Origin: Viridibacterium sediminicola
GTDB lineage: Bacteria; Pseudomonadota; Gammaproteobacteria; Burkholderiales; Rhodocyclaceae
Assembly: GCF_039631295.1 (NCBI RefSeq)
Contig: NZ_JBDIVE010000003.1
Location: 62,001-126,000, forward strand
DNA length: 64,000 nt
Reading direction: 5' to 3'
The notes under the pieces are model-generated. The model was not told where the DNA came from, searched no databases, and saw nothing but the letters and a program-made list of their open reading frames with translations. Below, in pieces: positions 55,598 to 64,000 of the stretch. The position numbers and the translations under genes are program-made. Within the stretch, counting starts at the first letter, position 1. Each line of letters starts with the position of its first letter.

Positions 55598-55778
55598 GAT
55601 CCCCCGCCTGTGCCGTCAGACCGTCATCCTGAACCGGGGTTCAGGTGGTCGCCGCCAAGCCGCATCAGGTGCGCCCGTTAGAAGGGCGCTCACAACAGCG
55701 GTGAGTTCGGTCAGCAACCATGTCGTTAGACATTGGTTCAAGGAGTGTATGGCCTTGACGAACACCGCAGGGGAAAAC
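55598..55778 (-). ncRNA. ssrS: 6S RNA
   Basis: The roughly 180 nt transcript lies directly downstream of zapA, the position of ssrS in E. coli and many Proteobacteria. Its ends form the long closing stem: ttcccctgcggtgttcgtc at the 5' side with gacggcacaggcgggggat at the 3' side, interrupted by small bulges. The 3' arm contains ccacctgaaccccggttcagg, the counterpart of the E. coli cttgaaccaagggttcaagg hairpin, and a central open bubble separates the arms. 6S RNA mimics an open promoter and sequesters sigma-70 RNA polymerase in stationary phase. Ends are approximate. Confidence 0.88.
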
Positions 55779-55896
55779 TTTCGTCGCGCCGCAGCGCCCG
55801 ATGAGAGGGACGCTTCGTCACGACCGGAGGCCGTGGCCCCCTGTATTCATGACTCCTTTAACGACTCTTGCCAGATGAATCTGAACGGCTACTTGC

Positions 55897-56196
55897 TCAG
55901 AACAGATTCTCCTGTTTGGCCAGCGCCTGTTCGAACTGCTCGCTGACAGCTGAAATTCTACGCCTGTAATCGGGCAGATCAATGCCTGCCGAGCGCTGAT
56001 GGCTCACAAATTCATTGGCGATGTCCAGCGCCGTCATCAATGCCAGCGCTTCGCCATTGCTGGCGCCCTTGTCCGCGATCTTGCGCATGCGCTCATCGAC
56101 CATGCGTACCGCGGCGAGCAGCGCCTCGCGTTCTTCGGGCTTGACCGACACGCTGTACTCGCGGCCCATCAGGCTGATGTCGATTTTCTCGCTCAT
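55897..56196 (-). CDS. zapA: cell division protein ZapA
   Basis: The 99-residue protein has the ZapA pattern: an N-terminal beta hairpin (KIDISLMGREYSVSVKPEEREALLAAVRMVDERM), then AALMTALDIANEFVS-like helix, and a long C-terminal coiled-coil helix. ZapA bundles FtsZ filaments in the division ring. Its ATG overlaps the stop of the preceding coiled-coil gene (atga). The 6S RNA gene follows it on the same strand. Confidence 0.92.
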   Translation of the reverse strand: MSEKIDISLMGREYSVSVKPEEREALLAAVRMVDERMRKIADKGASNGEALALMTALDIANEFVSHQRSAGIDLPDYRRRISAVSEQFEQALAKQENLF

Positions 56197-56396
56197 GCGT
56201 CTTCCTGTTCGGGCAGGCGCGCCAACAGTGCTTCAAGCCGGCTGATGGCCTGGCTCAGTTTGTCGCGTAGCACGCTGTTTTCCGTTTCGAGCGCATCGAC
56301 GCGGGCGCGCAGGCTGCTGTGCTCGCTGCGCAGCTGGCGATAGTCGCTCAGCAGCAGGGCGGCGCGGGCTTCAAGCTGGGAGATTTCGGATTCCAT
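56193..56396 (-). CDS. ZapB-like coiled-coil protein
   Basis: The 67-residue protein is almost entirely one coiled coil: heptad leucines run through ISQLEARAALLLSDYRQLR, LRARVDALETENSVLRDKL and ISRLEALLARL. It resembles the small TIGR02449-type proteins found directly before zapA in Beta- and Gammaproteobacteria. ZapB-like partner activity with ZapA is inferred from position and structure. Overlap with zapA indicates coupled translation. Confidence 0.8.
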   Translation of the reverse strand: MESEISQLEARAALLLSDYRQLRSEHSSLRARVDALETENSVLRDKLSQAISRLEALLARLPEQEDA

Positions 56397-56523
56397 GCTG
56401 CAGATGGTAGGCCGCCGCCGGAAACATGGTCAAGCGCATCTGTTGCGCAGTGTCGGCCTTGACCGACCGCAAGCGCTCAGGTTGGAGGGCGACTGCCGAG
56501 TCCTGTAAGATGCGCGCACGCTT

Positions 56524-56730
56524 CAGGTGTCCCGTCCGCGTGTAACGGACGGGGTGAAACGGGAAGCCGGTGCGATGAGTCTTCAACAGACCTTCCATTC
56601 CGGCGCTGCCCCCGCAACGGTAAGCGAGTCAAGGTGTAACAGACAGCCACTGTGCTCAGCACGGGAAGGCGTTACATCGGTCGGCCAGCAATGGCCGCTA
56701 CTTGCGAGCCCGGAGACCGGCCTGAAGCCA
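56524..56730 (+). promoter_or_regulatory. cobalamin riboswitch
   Basis: The segment has the conserved cobalamin aptamer parts in order: ggtgtcccgtcc...gggtgaaacgggaagccggtgcg, cggcgctgcccccgcaacggtaagcgag, the B12 box agccactg (56645-56652), and the closing cccggagaccggcctgaag. It precedes btuB, so excess cobalamin should lower expression of the receptor and, by read-through, of the following cobO, cobB and cobN-like genes. Confidence 0.95.
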
Positions 56731-56739
56731 GTTCTGGCG

Positions 56740-56756
56740 CATCACGGTGGGTGATG
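56740..56756 (+). promoter_or_regulatory. hairpin in the riboswitch expression platform
   Basis: catcac (56740-56745) pairs with gtgatg (56751-56756). It lies between aptamer and btuB start, about 100 bases ahead of the start codon, and may be part of the switching structure. The partner alternative pairing was not identified. Confidence 0.45.
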
Positions 56757-56858
56757 TAGGCTGCCGTGCTGCCGTCCTGGCCGCACAAGTCTGCATGCTC
56801 CATCGGCGCCCTGCCCAATTGTCATGAACCGTGCGGGCGGCACGGATGGAGTTCTTCC

Positions 56859-58691
56859 TTGAAAAAAATGCTTGTTTTGCCGGCAGCTTGCCTGCTTGGC
56901 ACCTCTCCTGCGCTGTACGCGCAACAAACCCAAAACAAAGAGACGCAGCACGAAACGGTGGTGGTGACGGCCAATCGCGTGGCACGTACGGTTGATGAGA
57001 CCCTTGCGCCGGTCAGCGTGCTGACGCGCCAGGACATCGAACGTCTGCAGGCGCAATCTCTCCCCGACTTGTTGCGCGGCTTGCCTGGCGTGAGCTTTGC
57101 CAATAATGGCGGGCCGGGCAAGGCGACCTCGCTGTTCCTGCGCGGGACAAATTCGGATCACGTACTGGTGCTGGTCGATGGTTTCAAGATCGGTTCGGCC
57201 ACCAGCGGCGGAGCTTCCTTGCAGGATATTCCTGTCGATCAGATCGAACGCATCGAGATTGTGCGTGGCCCGCGCGCCAGTCTCTATGGCTCGGATGCCA
57301 TCGGTGGCGTGATCCAGATCTTCACCCGCAAAGGTCAGCAAGCGCCCGGCTTTGCCTTGACCAGTGGCAGCCGCCACACCTTCGGAGCCTCGGCTCAGGG
57401 CGGCTTTGGCAGCAAGGATCTGTGGGCTTCGGCGGGCGTGAAGACGGATACCACGCGCGGGATCAACGTCTGCCAGGGCACGACTTCGGCCAGTTGCAGT
57501 CCTGATCGTGACGGCTACGCCAATACAGCATTCAATCTGCATGCAGGCGCACATCTGACCGATAAGCTGGACGCCGAGCTGATCGCATTGCAGATCGACA
57601 ACCACAACGAGTTCGATGGTTCCTCGCAGGACAATGCCGATGGTCGTCAGCAAGTCTTTGGCGGCACGTTCAACTATCAGGCGCTGGATCGCTGGCTGTC
57701 CAGTTTGCGGATCGGTCAGACGACGGACGACTCGCGCAATTATCTGGGCGAACGGTATAAGTCGCGCTTTACGACGCGGCGTGACAGCCTTAACTGGCAG
57801 AACGACATCGAACTCGCTGCCGGCCATCAGCTCGTCGCGGGTGTTGATCTGACGCGCGAGAAGATCTTGTCGACGACCAATTACGCAGTACGCAGCCGCA
57901 CCAATAATGCGGTGTTTCTGCAGTACCTCGCCGATATCGGTGCGTTCAGTGCTCAGCTCTCGGGCCGTCGTGATAATAACGAGCAGTTCGGCTCGCACAA
58001 CACCGGCGGGCTGGCGACCGGCTACACGTTTTCGAAGTGGCTGCGTCTGACGGCGTCCTATGCCACCGCTTTCAAAGCACCCACCTTCAACCAGCTGTAT
58101 TTCCCGTCCTATGGCACGGCGACTCTGCAGCCGGAGAAGTCGCGCAATCGCGAGATTGGTGCGGGCGGTGCAGTGGGTAATGGCAAGTGGCAGCTGAGTG
58201 TGTTCGACAATCACATCAATCAGCTGATCGTCACCGATCCAGTGAGTTTTACCGCCGTCAATTTGTCGAGCGCGCGCATCCACGGCATCGAGTTGAGTGC
58301 CGAGCAGCAGTTCGGCCAAACCCGCGTTGCGGCCAGCACGACGCTGCAGAATCCCAAGGATCACTCGGGCTCAAACACCGAGGGCAATCTCTTGGTACGC
58401 CGCGCGCGGCAGATGGCCCGCGTCGATGTCGATCACGATCTGGGGGCCTGGAGTGTCGGTTCCTCGTGGAACGGTGTTGGCAAGCGTTACGATAACGATA
58501 CCAGCGCGAATACCATTGTGCACCTGGGTGGCTACAGTACCTGGGACCTGCGCACCGAGTACCGTATTGATAAATCGTGGCGCGTACAGCTGCGCGGTGA
58601 AAATGTGTTCAACAAACGCTATGAAACAGCCTATCTCTACAACCAGACGGGCGCAGGCGTTTTCGTGACGCTGCGTTATCAGGCTCTGTAA
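56859..58691 (+). CDS. btuB: TonB-dependent vitamin B12 receptor
   Basis: The 610-residue outer-membrane receptor starts at TTG 56859, with tggag seven bases upstream and a signal peptide ending ALYAQQ; ATG 56868 is in frame but poorly spaced. The TonB box is ETVVVTANR. The plug domain has PVSVLTRQDIERLQAQSLPDLLRGLPGV and VRGPRASLYGSDAIGGVIQIFTRKG, close to BtuB. The barrel ends FVTLRYQAL, with Leu rather than the usual Phe. Placement behind a cobalamin riboswitch and before cobO and cobB supports corrinoid as the substrate. Confidence 0.93.
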   Translation: MKKMLVLPAACLLGTSPALYAQQTQNKETQHETVVVTANRVARTVDETLAPVSVLTRQDIERLQAQSLPDLLRGLPGVSFANNGGPGKATSLFLRGTNSDHVLVLVDGFKIGSATSGGASLQDIPVDQIERIEIVRGPRASLYGSDAIGGVIQIFTRKGQQAPGFALTSGSRHTFGASAQGGFGSKDLWASAGVKTDTTRGINVCQGTTSASCSPDRDGYANTAFNLHAGAHLTDKLDAELIALQIDNHNEFDGSSQDNADGRQQVFGGTFNYQALDRWLSSLRIGQTTDDSRNYLGERYKSRFTTRRDSLNWQNDIELAAGHQLVAGVDLTREKILSTTNYAVRSRTNNAVFLQYLADIGAFSAQLSGRRDNNEQFGSHNTGGLATGYTFSKWLRLTASYATAFKAPTFNQLYFPSYGTATLQPEKSRNREIGAGGAVGNGKWQLSVFDNHINQLIVTDPVSFTAVNLSSARIHGIELSAEQQFGQTRVAASTTLQNPKDHSGSNTEGNLLVRRARQMARVDVDHDLGAWSVGSSWNGVGKRYDNDTSANTIVHLGGYSTWDLRTEYRIDKSWRVQLRGENVFNKRYETAYLYNQTGAGVFVTLRYQAL

Positions 58692-58735
58692 AAGCATGAC
58701 GGGGCGCCAGCAGGCGCCCCGATGAAAGGATCGAA

Positions 58736-59344
58736 ATGAGTGATGAACAATCCCGCCTGGAGCGCCACAAGGCGCGCATGCTGCGCAAAAAGGCGGTCAT
58801 CGACGCATCGATTGCTGCCGCCGATGAAGAGCGCGGCCTGTTGCTGGTGAACACGGGTAATGGCAAGGGCAAGAGCAGTGCAGCGTTTGGCGTGCTGGCG
58901 CGTGCGCTCGGCCATGGCATGCGCTGCGCCGTGATCCAGTTCATCAAGAATCGCTCGGATACCGGCGAGGAAGCTTTCTTCCGCAGCAGCCCGAATGTCT
59001 GCTGGCATGTCATGGGGGATGGTTTCACCTGGGAGACGCAGGACGACACCAAGGACCGCGCCACCGCGCGTGCCGCCTGGGAGCAGGCGGTCGTCTATCT
59101 GCGTGACGACAAGATCGATCTCTTGATCCTCGACGAATTCACCTACACCCTCAAGTACGGCTGGCTGGCGCTCGATGAAGTGATGCAGGTCATCAACGAG
59201 CGGCCGCTGATGCAGCACCTGATCATCACCGGGCGCGCCGCGCCCGATGGCCTGATCGAAGAGGCCGATACCGTCACCGACATGACGCTGAAGAAGCACG
59301 CCTACCAGGCCGGCATCAAGGCCATGCCCGGCGTGGAGTGGTAA
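58736..59344 (+). CDS. cobO: cob(I)yrinic acid a,c-diamide adenosyltransferase (CobA/CobO family)
   Basis: The 202-residue enzyme transfers the 5'-deoxyadenosyl group of ATP to cob(I)alamin or precursors. The P-loop GNGKGKSS is at residues 41-48, preceded by LLLVNT. AVIQFIKNRSDTGEE, LLILDEFTYTLKYGWL and LIITGRAAPDGLIEEADTVTDM complete the family pattern. It follows btuB by 44 bases and its stop overlaps the cobB start (taatg), so salvage uptake and adenosylation are on one transcript. Confidence 0.96.
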   Translation: MSDEQSRLERHKARMLRKKAVIDASIAAADEERGLLLVNTGNGKGKSSAAFGVLARALGHGMRCAVIQFIKNRSDTGEEAFFRSSPNVCWHVMGDGFTWETQDDTKDRATARAAWEQAVVYLRDDKIDLLILDEFTYTLKYGWLALDEVMQVINERPLMQHLIITGRAAPDGLIEEADTVTDMTLKKHAYQAGIKAMPGVEW

Positions 59345-60645
59345 TGCGATCTGCATGTCGCGCAGCCTTGATTGCAGCGCCGGCCTCGGGCCAGGGCAAG
59401 ACCACGGTGACGGCGGCGCTGGCACGGCAGGCGCGGCAACGCGGCGAGCGTGTGCGCGTGTTCAAGACCGGGCCGGACTTCCTCGATCCGACCATCCTTG
59501 AACAAGCCAGCGGCGCGCCGGTGTATCAGCTTGATCTGTTCATGGGCGGCGAGGCGCATTGCCGCGCTTTGCTCGAAGCAGCAGCGCGCGAGGCCGATCT
59601 GATCCTCGTTGAAGGCGTGATGGGTGTGTTCGACGGCAAGCCATCGAGTGCCGATCTGGCGCAGGCTTTCGGCTTGCCGGTGCTGGCCGTGATCGACGGC
59701 AGCGCGATGGCGCAGACTTTCGGCGCACTGGCGCACGGGCTGGCGACGTTTCGCGAGGGGCTGAAGTTTGCGGGGGTGATCGCCAACCGTGTTGCCAGCG
59801 AACGCCATGCGCAGATGCTGTTTGAATCGCTGCCTGCGAATGTCGCGGGCTTGGGCTGGTTGCCGCGCGATGCAGAAATCGCCTTGCCCGAACGGCATCT
59901 TGGCTTGTTGCCGGCGAGCGAGTTGCATGATCTGGATCAGCGCATTGACCGGGCGGCAGCTGCTTTGACGATGCTGGATGTTGCGTGGTCGGCAGAGCAT
60001 TCTCTTGCTGTGTGCACGCCTGCGGAAGCCTCGCTTGCCAGCGAACGAGCTTTGCCACTGCACGGCCGTCGCATTGCGATTGCGCGCGATGCAGCCTTCG
60101 CCTTCATCTATCCGGCCAATCTCGATTGCCTGCGCGCTTTGGGCGCCGAGTGCTTGTTCTTCTCGCCGCTGGCCGATGCGCGCTTGCCGGACTGCGATGC
60201 CGTCTGGTTGCCCGGTGGTTATCCCGAGCTGCATGCGGCGCGTCTGGCGGCCAATGTGGCGATGCGCGAAGCCTTGCGCGCGCATCACGCAGCGGGCAAA
60301 GCGATGCTCGCCGAATGTGGTGGCATGATGAGTTTGTTTGACGCCATCGAGTGTTCAGATGACAGCGTGCATGCGGGATTCGGTCTTCTGGCAGGACGCA
60401 CGCGCATGCACAAGCGGCTCTCGGCACTGGGGCTGCAGGCGGTGAGCCTGCCGGAGGGCGATCTGCGCGGCCACAGCTTTCATTACTCCAGCTGCGAGAC
60501 CGCGCTGGCGCCGATTGCACGCGGCAGCAATCCCAATGGCGGCAGCACGCAGGAAGCGGTGTATCGCCAGGGGCGCCTGACCGCCAGCTACATCCATTTT
60601 TATTTCCCCTCCAATCCTGGCGCGCTGGCCGCCATGCTGGCCTAG
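59344..60645 (+). CDS. cobB: cobyrinate/hydrogenobyrinate a,c-diamide synthase (CobB/CbiA)
   Basis: The 433-residue amidotransferase forms the a- and c-amides of the corrin ring using glutamine and ATP. The N-terminal DTBS-like ATPase domain has APASGQGKTTVTAAL and VEGVMGVFDG. The C-terminal class I glutaminase domain has LPGGYPELHA and the nucleophile Cys325 in AECGGMM, with FHYSSCE near the end. ATG 59344 overlaps cobO. With cobO and a CobN-like chelatase this suggests work on incomplete corrinoids, not only whole cobalamin. Confidence 0.95.
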   Translation: MRSACRAALIAAPASGQGKTTVTAALARQARQRGERVRVFKTGPDFLDPTILEQASGAPVYQLDLFMGGEAHCRALLEAAAREADLILVEGVMGVFDGKPSSADLAQAFGLPVLAVIDGSAMAQTFGALAHGLATFREGLKFAGVIANRVASERHAQMLFESLPANVAGLGWLPRDAEIALPERHLGLLPASELHDLDQRIDRAAAALTMLDVAWSAEHSLAVCTPAEASLASERALPLHGRRIAIARDAAFAFIYPANLDCLRALGAECLFFSPLADARLPDCDAVWLPGGYPELHAARLAANVAMREALRAHHAAGKAMLAECGGMMSLFDAIECSDDSVHAGFGLLAGRTRMHKRLSALGLQAVSLPEGDLRGHSFHYSSCETALAPIARGSNPNGGSTQEAVYRQGRLTASYIHFYFPSNPGALAAMLA

Positions 60646-60661
60646 CCGGAGCGTGCAGTAG

Positions 60662-63600
60662 ATGTGGCAAAGGGTTTTGCTTGCGTTGTGCTTGTCGGTC
60701 TGGCTGCTGTCTGCGCAGGCGAGCAGTGTGCTGGGCATCATCAGCGAGCGCAGCGCGCCGGAGATCGCCGAGCGCGCGCACGATGTTCTCCTGCAGCGCA
60801 AGGCGCGCGACCGCATCTTGCTGCGCACGCCGCAGCAGCTGGCGGCATTGTCGCCGGCAGAGCTGCGCCGCTTGCTCGACTCGGTTGATGTGGTCTTTGC
60901 TGTGGCGATGTTTGCCGAGCATGCTGCGCTGCTGCGTGGCGCCTTGCCCGGCAGTGCCGCCCAGCGGCTGAGAGCTTTCTGGGCTTTCAACGGTGACAGC
61001 GATCTGTCGCGCCTGAGTTTCGATGCACGCGGCAGCTTGCAGAGCTGGTCGGCCGCCGATATCACGGCCCTGGCGGGCGAGGCTTTGCCGGCTGCGTTGT
61101 CTGCGCGCTCGCTGCGTGAGCCGACCGCCACGCGCTGGCGTGCTTTGCGCATGTTGTGGCGCGAAGGTGGCGCACGCAATCAGGGCGAGTTTCTGGCCGC
61201 CTTGCTCGATGGGCGCGAGCCCGCTGCGGCCGAGCCCCAAGCAGCCGTCCAGTATCGTCAGCACGCGCAGCCGGTCAGCGCATTCAGGCTGGCGCCCGCG
61301 CAGCGTGTGTTGGCGGTACTCGATATGGATAACAGCGAGAACCGCAGCAGCGATGCCTTGTGCGCCAGCGTCGAGGCCACGGGCCTGGCCTGCGTGACGA
61401 TCAAGGCGCGCTGGGGGGCCGCCTCGCGCGATGCGGTGCAGGCGCTGCCGGCTTTGCTCGGACCAGGGCAGTTGCGCGGTCTGGTGGTGGTGCAGGATTT
61501 TGTCGTCGGCGCGGCCGAGGGGCGTGACGAGGCGAGCGCCGCTATCGCTGCGCTGGACGTGCCAGTGTTCAAGGCCATCCGTCTGGCCGACCGCAGTGTG
61601 GCGCAATGGCAATTGTCCAGCGACGGTTTGCCGGCCGCCAGCGTGCAATACCGTTTGGCGATGCCGGAATTGCAGGGCATCGCTCAGCCGGTCGTCATCG
61701 CCGCCGCGGGCGAGGCGCAGCTCGATGCGCTGACCGGTGTGCGCGTGCAGCGCCCCGAGCCGATTGCCGCCGAGCTGCGCAGTCTGGCGCGTCGCGCCGC
61801 CAACTGGGCGCTGTTGCGCGACAAGCCGGTGGCGCAGCGCAAGGTGGCGATCATCTATTACAACCACCCTCCGGGGCGGCAGAACATCGGCGCGGACAAC
61901 CTCGACGTGCCGGCCTCACTCCAGGTGATTTTGCAGGCCATGGCCCAGGCCGGTTACCGCACCGGCCCGCTGCCGCCAAGTGCCGAGCAGCTGCTTGAGC
62001 AGATCATGCAGCGCGGGGTGAATCTGCCCGAGGATGGTGGCGCCCTGGCCGAGCTGGCGCAGACTACGCACAGCATGTCGGCGGCAGACTACCAGCGCTA
62101 TTTTGCCGGCTTGCCGGCGATTGCCCAGCAGGAGCTGGTTAACGGCCCCTTGGGCCGGCTGCGTGCCGAATTGCAGCAGGCGCGGCGCAGCAAGCAATAC
62201 GATATCGGCATTGCCACGGCAAACAATGGTTTGCGCGAGCTGGGCCATCTTGTCGCGGGTCTGGAGCACGCCCAGCGCGGCACGGCGCTGGCCCTGCTGA
62301 GTGATGCGGAAAAGGCGGTGCCCTCTTGCCTGAGTGTGCTTGCCGCTGCCGCGCGCGCCTGTCAGCGCTTTGATCAGGATATCGATGCCTTGCTGGCCTT
62401 GCGCTTGCCGGGTGTGCGTGGCTGGGGGCCCGCGCCGGGCAAGGTGATGGTCAGTGCCGGGCGCATCGTGCTGCCCGGCATCGAGCTGGGCAATGTGTTC
62501 ATCGGGCCGCAGCCGCCGCGCGGCTGGGAGCTCGACGAAGAGCTGCTGCACGCCAATACGCGCATCCCGCCGCCGCATCAGTACCTGGCCTACTACCACT
62601 GGCTGCGCGATGTCTTCAAGGCCGACGTGATCGTTCATCTGGGGCGGCATTCGACCTATGAATTCCTGCCGGGCAAGGCCAGTGCTTTGTCGGTCGAGGA
62701 TTTTCCGCGCATCGTGGCGGGCGATGTGCCAGGCGTTTATCCCTACATCGTCGATGGCGTCGGCGAGGGCTTGCAGGCCAAGCGGCGTGGCTTGGCGGTG
62801 ATGGTCGATCACCTGACGCCACCCTTGTCGGCGACGCCCTTGTACGATCGTTTGCTGAACTTGCGGCAGCTGGTCGAAAGCTTCGAGAGCAGCAGCTCCG
62901 AGGCCTTGCGCAGTCAGGCCGCTGCAGACATGCGCCGGCAGACGGAAGCGCTGCAGTTGCGGGCGGAGCTCGAAGCGAGCATGGCTGATGTGCTGCAGGT
63001 GCGCGGCATCGGCTTCGAGCAGGTCGACGACGAATTGCTGGCCCACGAGATCGGCCACTACCTGACCAAGCTGCAGGAGAAATTCATGCCGCATGGTTTG
63101 CATGTCTTCGGTCAGGCCTGGTCTGATGAGGCTTTGCAGACCATGCTGGCGTCGATGCAGCTGGGCGCGGACCAGGCCGCGCTGGCGCGCAAGCTGGCTG
63201 ATTCGCCCGCGCAGGAAATGCGCAATCTGCTGGCGGCGCTGGATGGCCGCTTCGTGCCGCCGGGCAAGGGCAATGATCCGCTGCGTGCGCCGGAGGCCTT
63301 GCCGACCGGACGTAATTTCCATGGCGTCGATGGCGATGTGCTGCCGACTCCGCTGGGTTTTCGCCTGGGGCAGGAGCAAGCTGAACGGGTTCTCGCGCGC
63401 AAGCTGCCGGGCAGCGGCAGCGAGGCGGTGGTGCTGTGGGCCTCGGACGCGGTACGCGACGAAGGCGTGATGGTCGGTTTTACCCTGGCGATGATGGGGC
63501 TGGAGCCGCGCTGGAATGCGCGCGGCATCGTGCAGGGGCTCAAGCTGCTGCCATTGGCGCCTGCGCAGACGCGGCGCGATGTGCTGGTGACCAGCTCGGG

Positions 63601-64000
63601 GCTGTTCCGCGATCTCTATCCCAATCTGGTGAATCTGGTCGATCGCGCCGGCCGCCTGGCACTGGCGGCCAGTGCGCAGACCTTGCGCCGCGAGGCAGCC
63701 GACAGCCAGGCCGCGCTGGACGCCGCGCTGGCGCCGCTGGGCAGCGCGCCCGAGGAAGGCACCGAGAGCCTGACGCAAAACGGTGTGGCGCGCCAATGGC
63801 TGGCGCGCGTGCGCAGCTTGCAGGCGCAGGGCATGGCGCAGGCCGAGGCGGGACGTGAGGCCGCCTGGCGCATTTTCGGCGACGCGCCCGGCGCCTATGG
63901 TGCAGGCGTCAATCGCCTGACCGAGCGCTCCGGCGCCTGGCAGGATAGACGCGAGCTGGGCCGCGCCTACCTGCTGCGCATGGGCCACGCTTTCGGGCTG
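60662..64000 (+). CDS. CobN-like chelatase with predicted signal peptide (cut by window edge)
   Basis: The open frame from ATG 60662 gives 1113 codons and continues beyond the window; CobN proteins have about 1250-1400 residues. CobN features are visible: DNLDVPASLQVILQAMAQAGY, RGWGPAPGKVM, then the metal-site region HLGRHSTYEFLPGKASALS (residues 659-677), and DAPGAYGAGVNRLTERSGAW near the end. Two points depart from classical CobN. The N terminus MWQRVLLALCLSVWLLSAQASS is a convincing signal peptide, which would place it in the periplasm. The usual HxGTHGTxE is HLGRHSTYE. Cobalt insertion or metal removal from corrins or porphyrins are both possible. Confidence 0.88.
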   Translation, partial: MWQRVLLALCLSVWLLSAQASSVLGIISERSAPEIAERAHDVLLQRKARDRILLRTPQQLAALSPAELRRLLDSVDVVFAVAMFAEHAALLRGALPGSAAQRLRAFWAFNGDSDLSRLSFDARGSLQSWSAADITALAGEALPAALSARSLREPTATRWRALRMLWREGGARNQGEFLAALLDGREPAAAEPQAAVQYRQHAQPVSAFRLAPAQRVLAVLDMDNSENRSSDALCASVEATGLACVTIKARWGAASRDAVQALPALLGPGQLRGLVVVQDFVVGAAEGRDEASAAIAALDVPVFKAIRLADRSVAQWQLSSDGLPAASVQYRLAMPELQGIAQPVVIAAAGEAQLDALTGVRVQRPEPIAAELRSLARRAANWALLRDKPVAQRKVAIIYYNHPPGRQNIGADNLDVPASLQVILQAMAQAGYRTGPLPPSAEQLLEQIMQRGVNLPEDGGALAELAQTTHSMSAADYQRYFAGLPAIAQQELVNGPLGRLRAELQQARRSKQYDIGIATANNGLRELGHLVAGLEHAQRGTALALLSDAEKAVPSCLSVLAAAARACQRFDQDIDALLALRLPGVRGWGPAPGKVMVSAGRIVLPGIELGNVFIGPQPPRGWELDEELLHANTRIPPPHQYLAYYHWLRDVFKADVIVHLGRHSTYEFLPGKASALSVEDFPRIVAGDVPGVYPYIVDGVGEGLQAKRRGLAVMVDHLTPPLSATPLYDRLLNLRQLVESFESSSSEALRSQAAADMRRQTEALQLRAELEASMADVLQVRGIGFEQVDDELLAHEIGHYLTKLQEKFMPHGLHVFGQAWSDEALQTMLASMQLGADQAALARKLADSPAQEMRNLLAALDGRFVPPGKGNDPLRAPEALPTGRNFHGVDGDVLPTPLGFRLGQEQAERVLARKLPGSGSEAVVLWASDAVRDEGVMVGFTLAMMGLEPRWNARGIVQGLKLLPLAPAQTRRDVLVTSSGLFRDLYPNLVNLVDRAGRLALAASAQTLRREAADSQAALDAALAPLGSAPEEGTESLTQNGVARQWLARVRSLQAQGMAQAEAGREAAWRIFGDAPGAYGAGVNRLTERSGAWQDRRELGRAYLLRMGHAFGL

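Noticed and set aside
56742..58364. 540-codon minus-strand open frame opposite btuB
   Set aside because: It is antisense to a TonB receptor with signal peptide, TonB box and plug motifs.

Overview
The window is bacterial chromosome, GC-rich and densely coded, most likely from a Betaproteobacterium and probably Rhodocyclales-like (inference). The support is gene order and RNA content: lptD-surA-pdxA-rsmA, pilT/pilU divergent from yggS-proC-yggT-DUF167, zapB/zapA followed by 6S RNA and an EVE gene, and a subgroup IC3-type group I intron resembling the Azoarcus tRNA intron. Everything before about 31 kb is mostly housekeeping. A catabolic island lies at 32-44.5 kb, mixed genes at 44.5-56 kb, and a cobalamin operon from 56.5 kb to the end.

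Layout. 1-6.8 kb: glycogen metabolism, with glgP-glgB on the minus strand (glgB cut by the window edge) diverging from glgC-glgA. 6.8-14.6 kb: amgK diverges from the lptD-surA-pdxA-patatin-rsmA run. That run is interrupted by a 293 bp element with terminal inverted repeats, which supplies the pdxA stop codon and abuts the next start codon. 14.7-17.6 kb: nucleotide-sugar genes (galE with a 99 bp assembly gap, manC) and a DUF2237 gene. 17.6-22.6 kb: an HDOD protein, a ferredoxin-type flavin reductase, an SDR protein, HemJ and a THUMP-domain RNA methyltransferase. 22.6-27.4 kb: type IV pilus retraction ATPases and the yggS-proC cluster. 27.4-31.4 kb: a signalling block with a sensor kinase, a LuxR-type response regulator and a diguanylate cyclase.

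31.6-32.1 kb carries two tRNA genes. The first, tRNA-Thr(UGU), is split in its anticodon loop by a 218 nt group I intron. The second is tRNA-fMet with a near-consensus promoter and a terminator.

32.1-44.3 kb is a catabolic and transport island. A minus-strand gntR-scoA-scoB unit diverges from a plus-strand unit of cyclase-family hydrolase, FAH-family hydrolase, DUF1302, DUF1329, YCF48-like, RND and MFS genes. A perfect 14 bp palindrome sits between the -35 and -10 boxes in the shared promoter region. The gene set suggests ring or C-C hydrolysis of a cyclic substrate to a 3-oxo acid, activation by CoA transfer, and dedicated envelope transport. The substrate is unknown. The island ends at a remnant of an IS5-family transposase whose outer end matches the terminal repeat of the 293 bp element at 12.6 kb.

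44.5-56.4 kb holds a FemAB/GNAT-like protein, DUF2252, Psd, a WYL regulator with a VOC protein, an MFS-ABC-F pair, a TauE/SafE permease, an EVE protein, 6S RNA, ZapA and a ZapB-like coiled coil. 56.5-64 kb is a cobalamin-riboswitch-headed operon of btuB, cobO, cobB and a CobN-like chelatase with an apparent signal peptide and an altered core motif. That last gene runs off the window.
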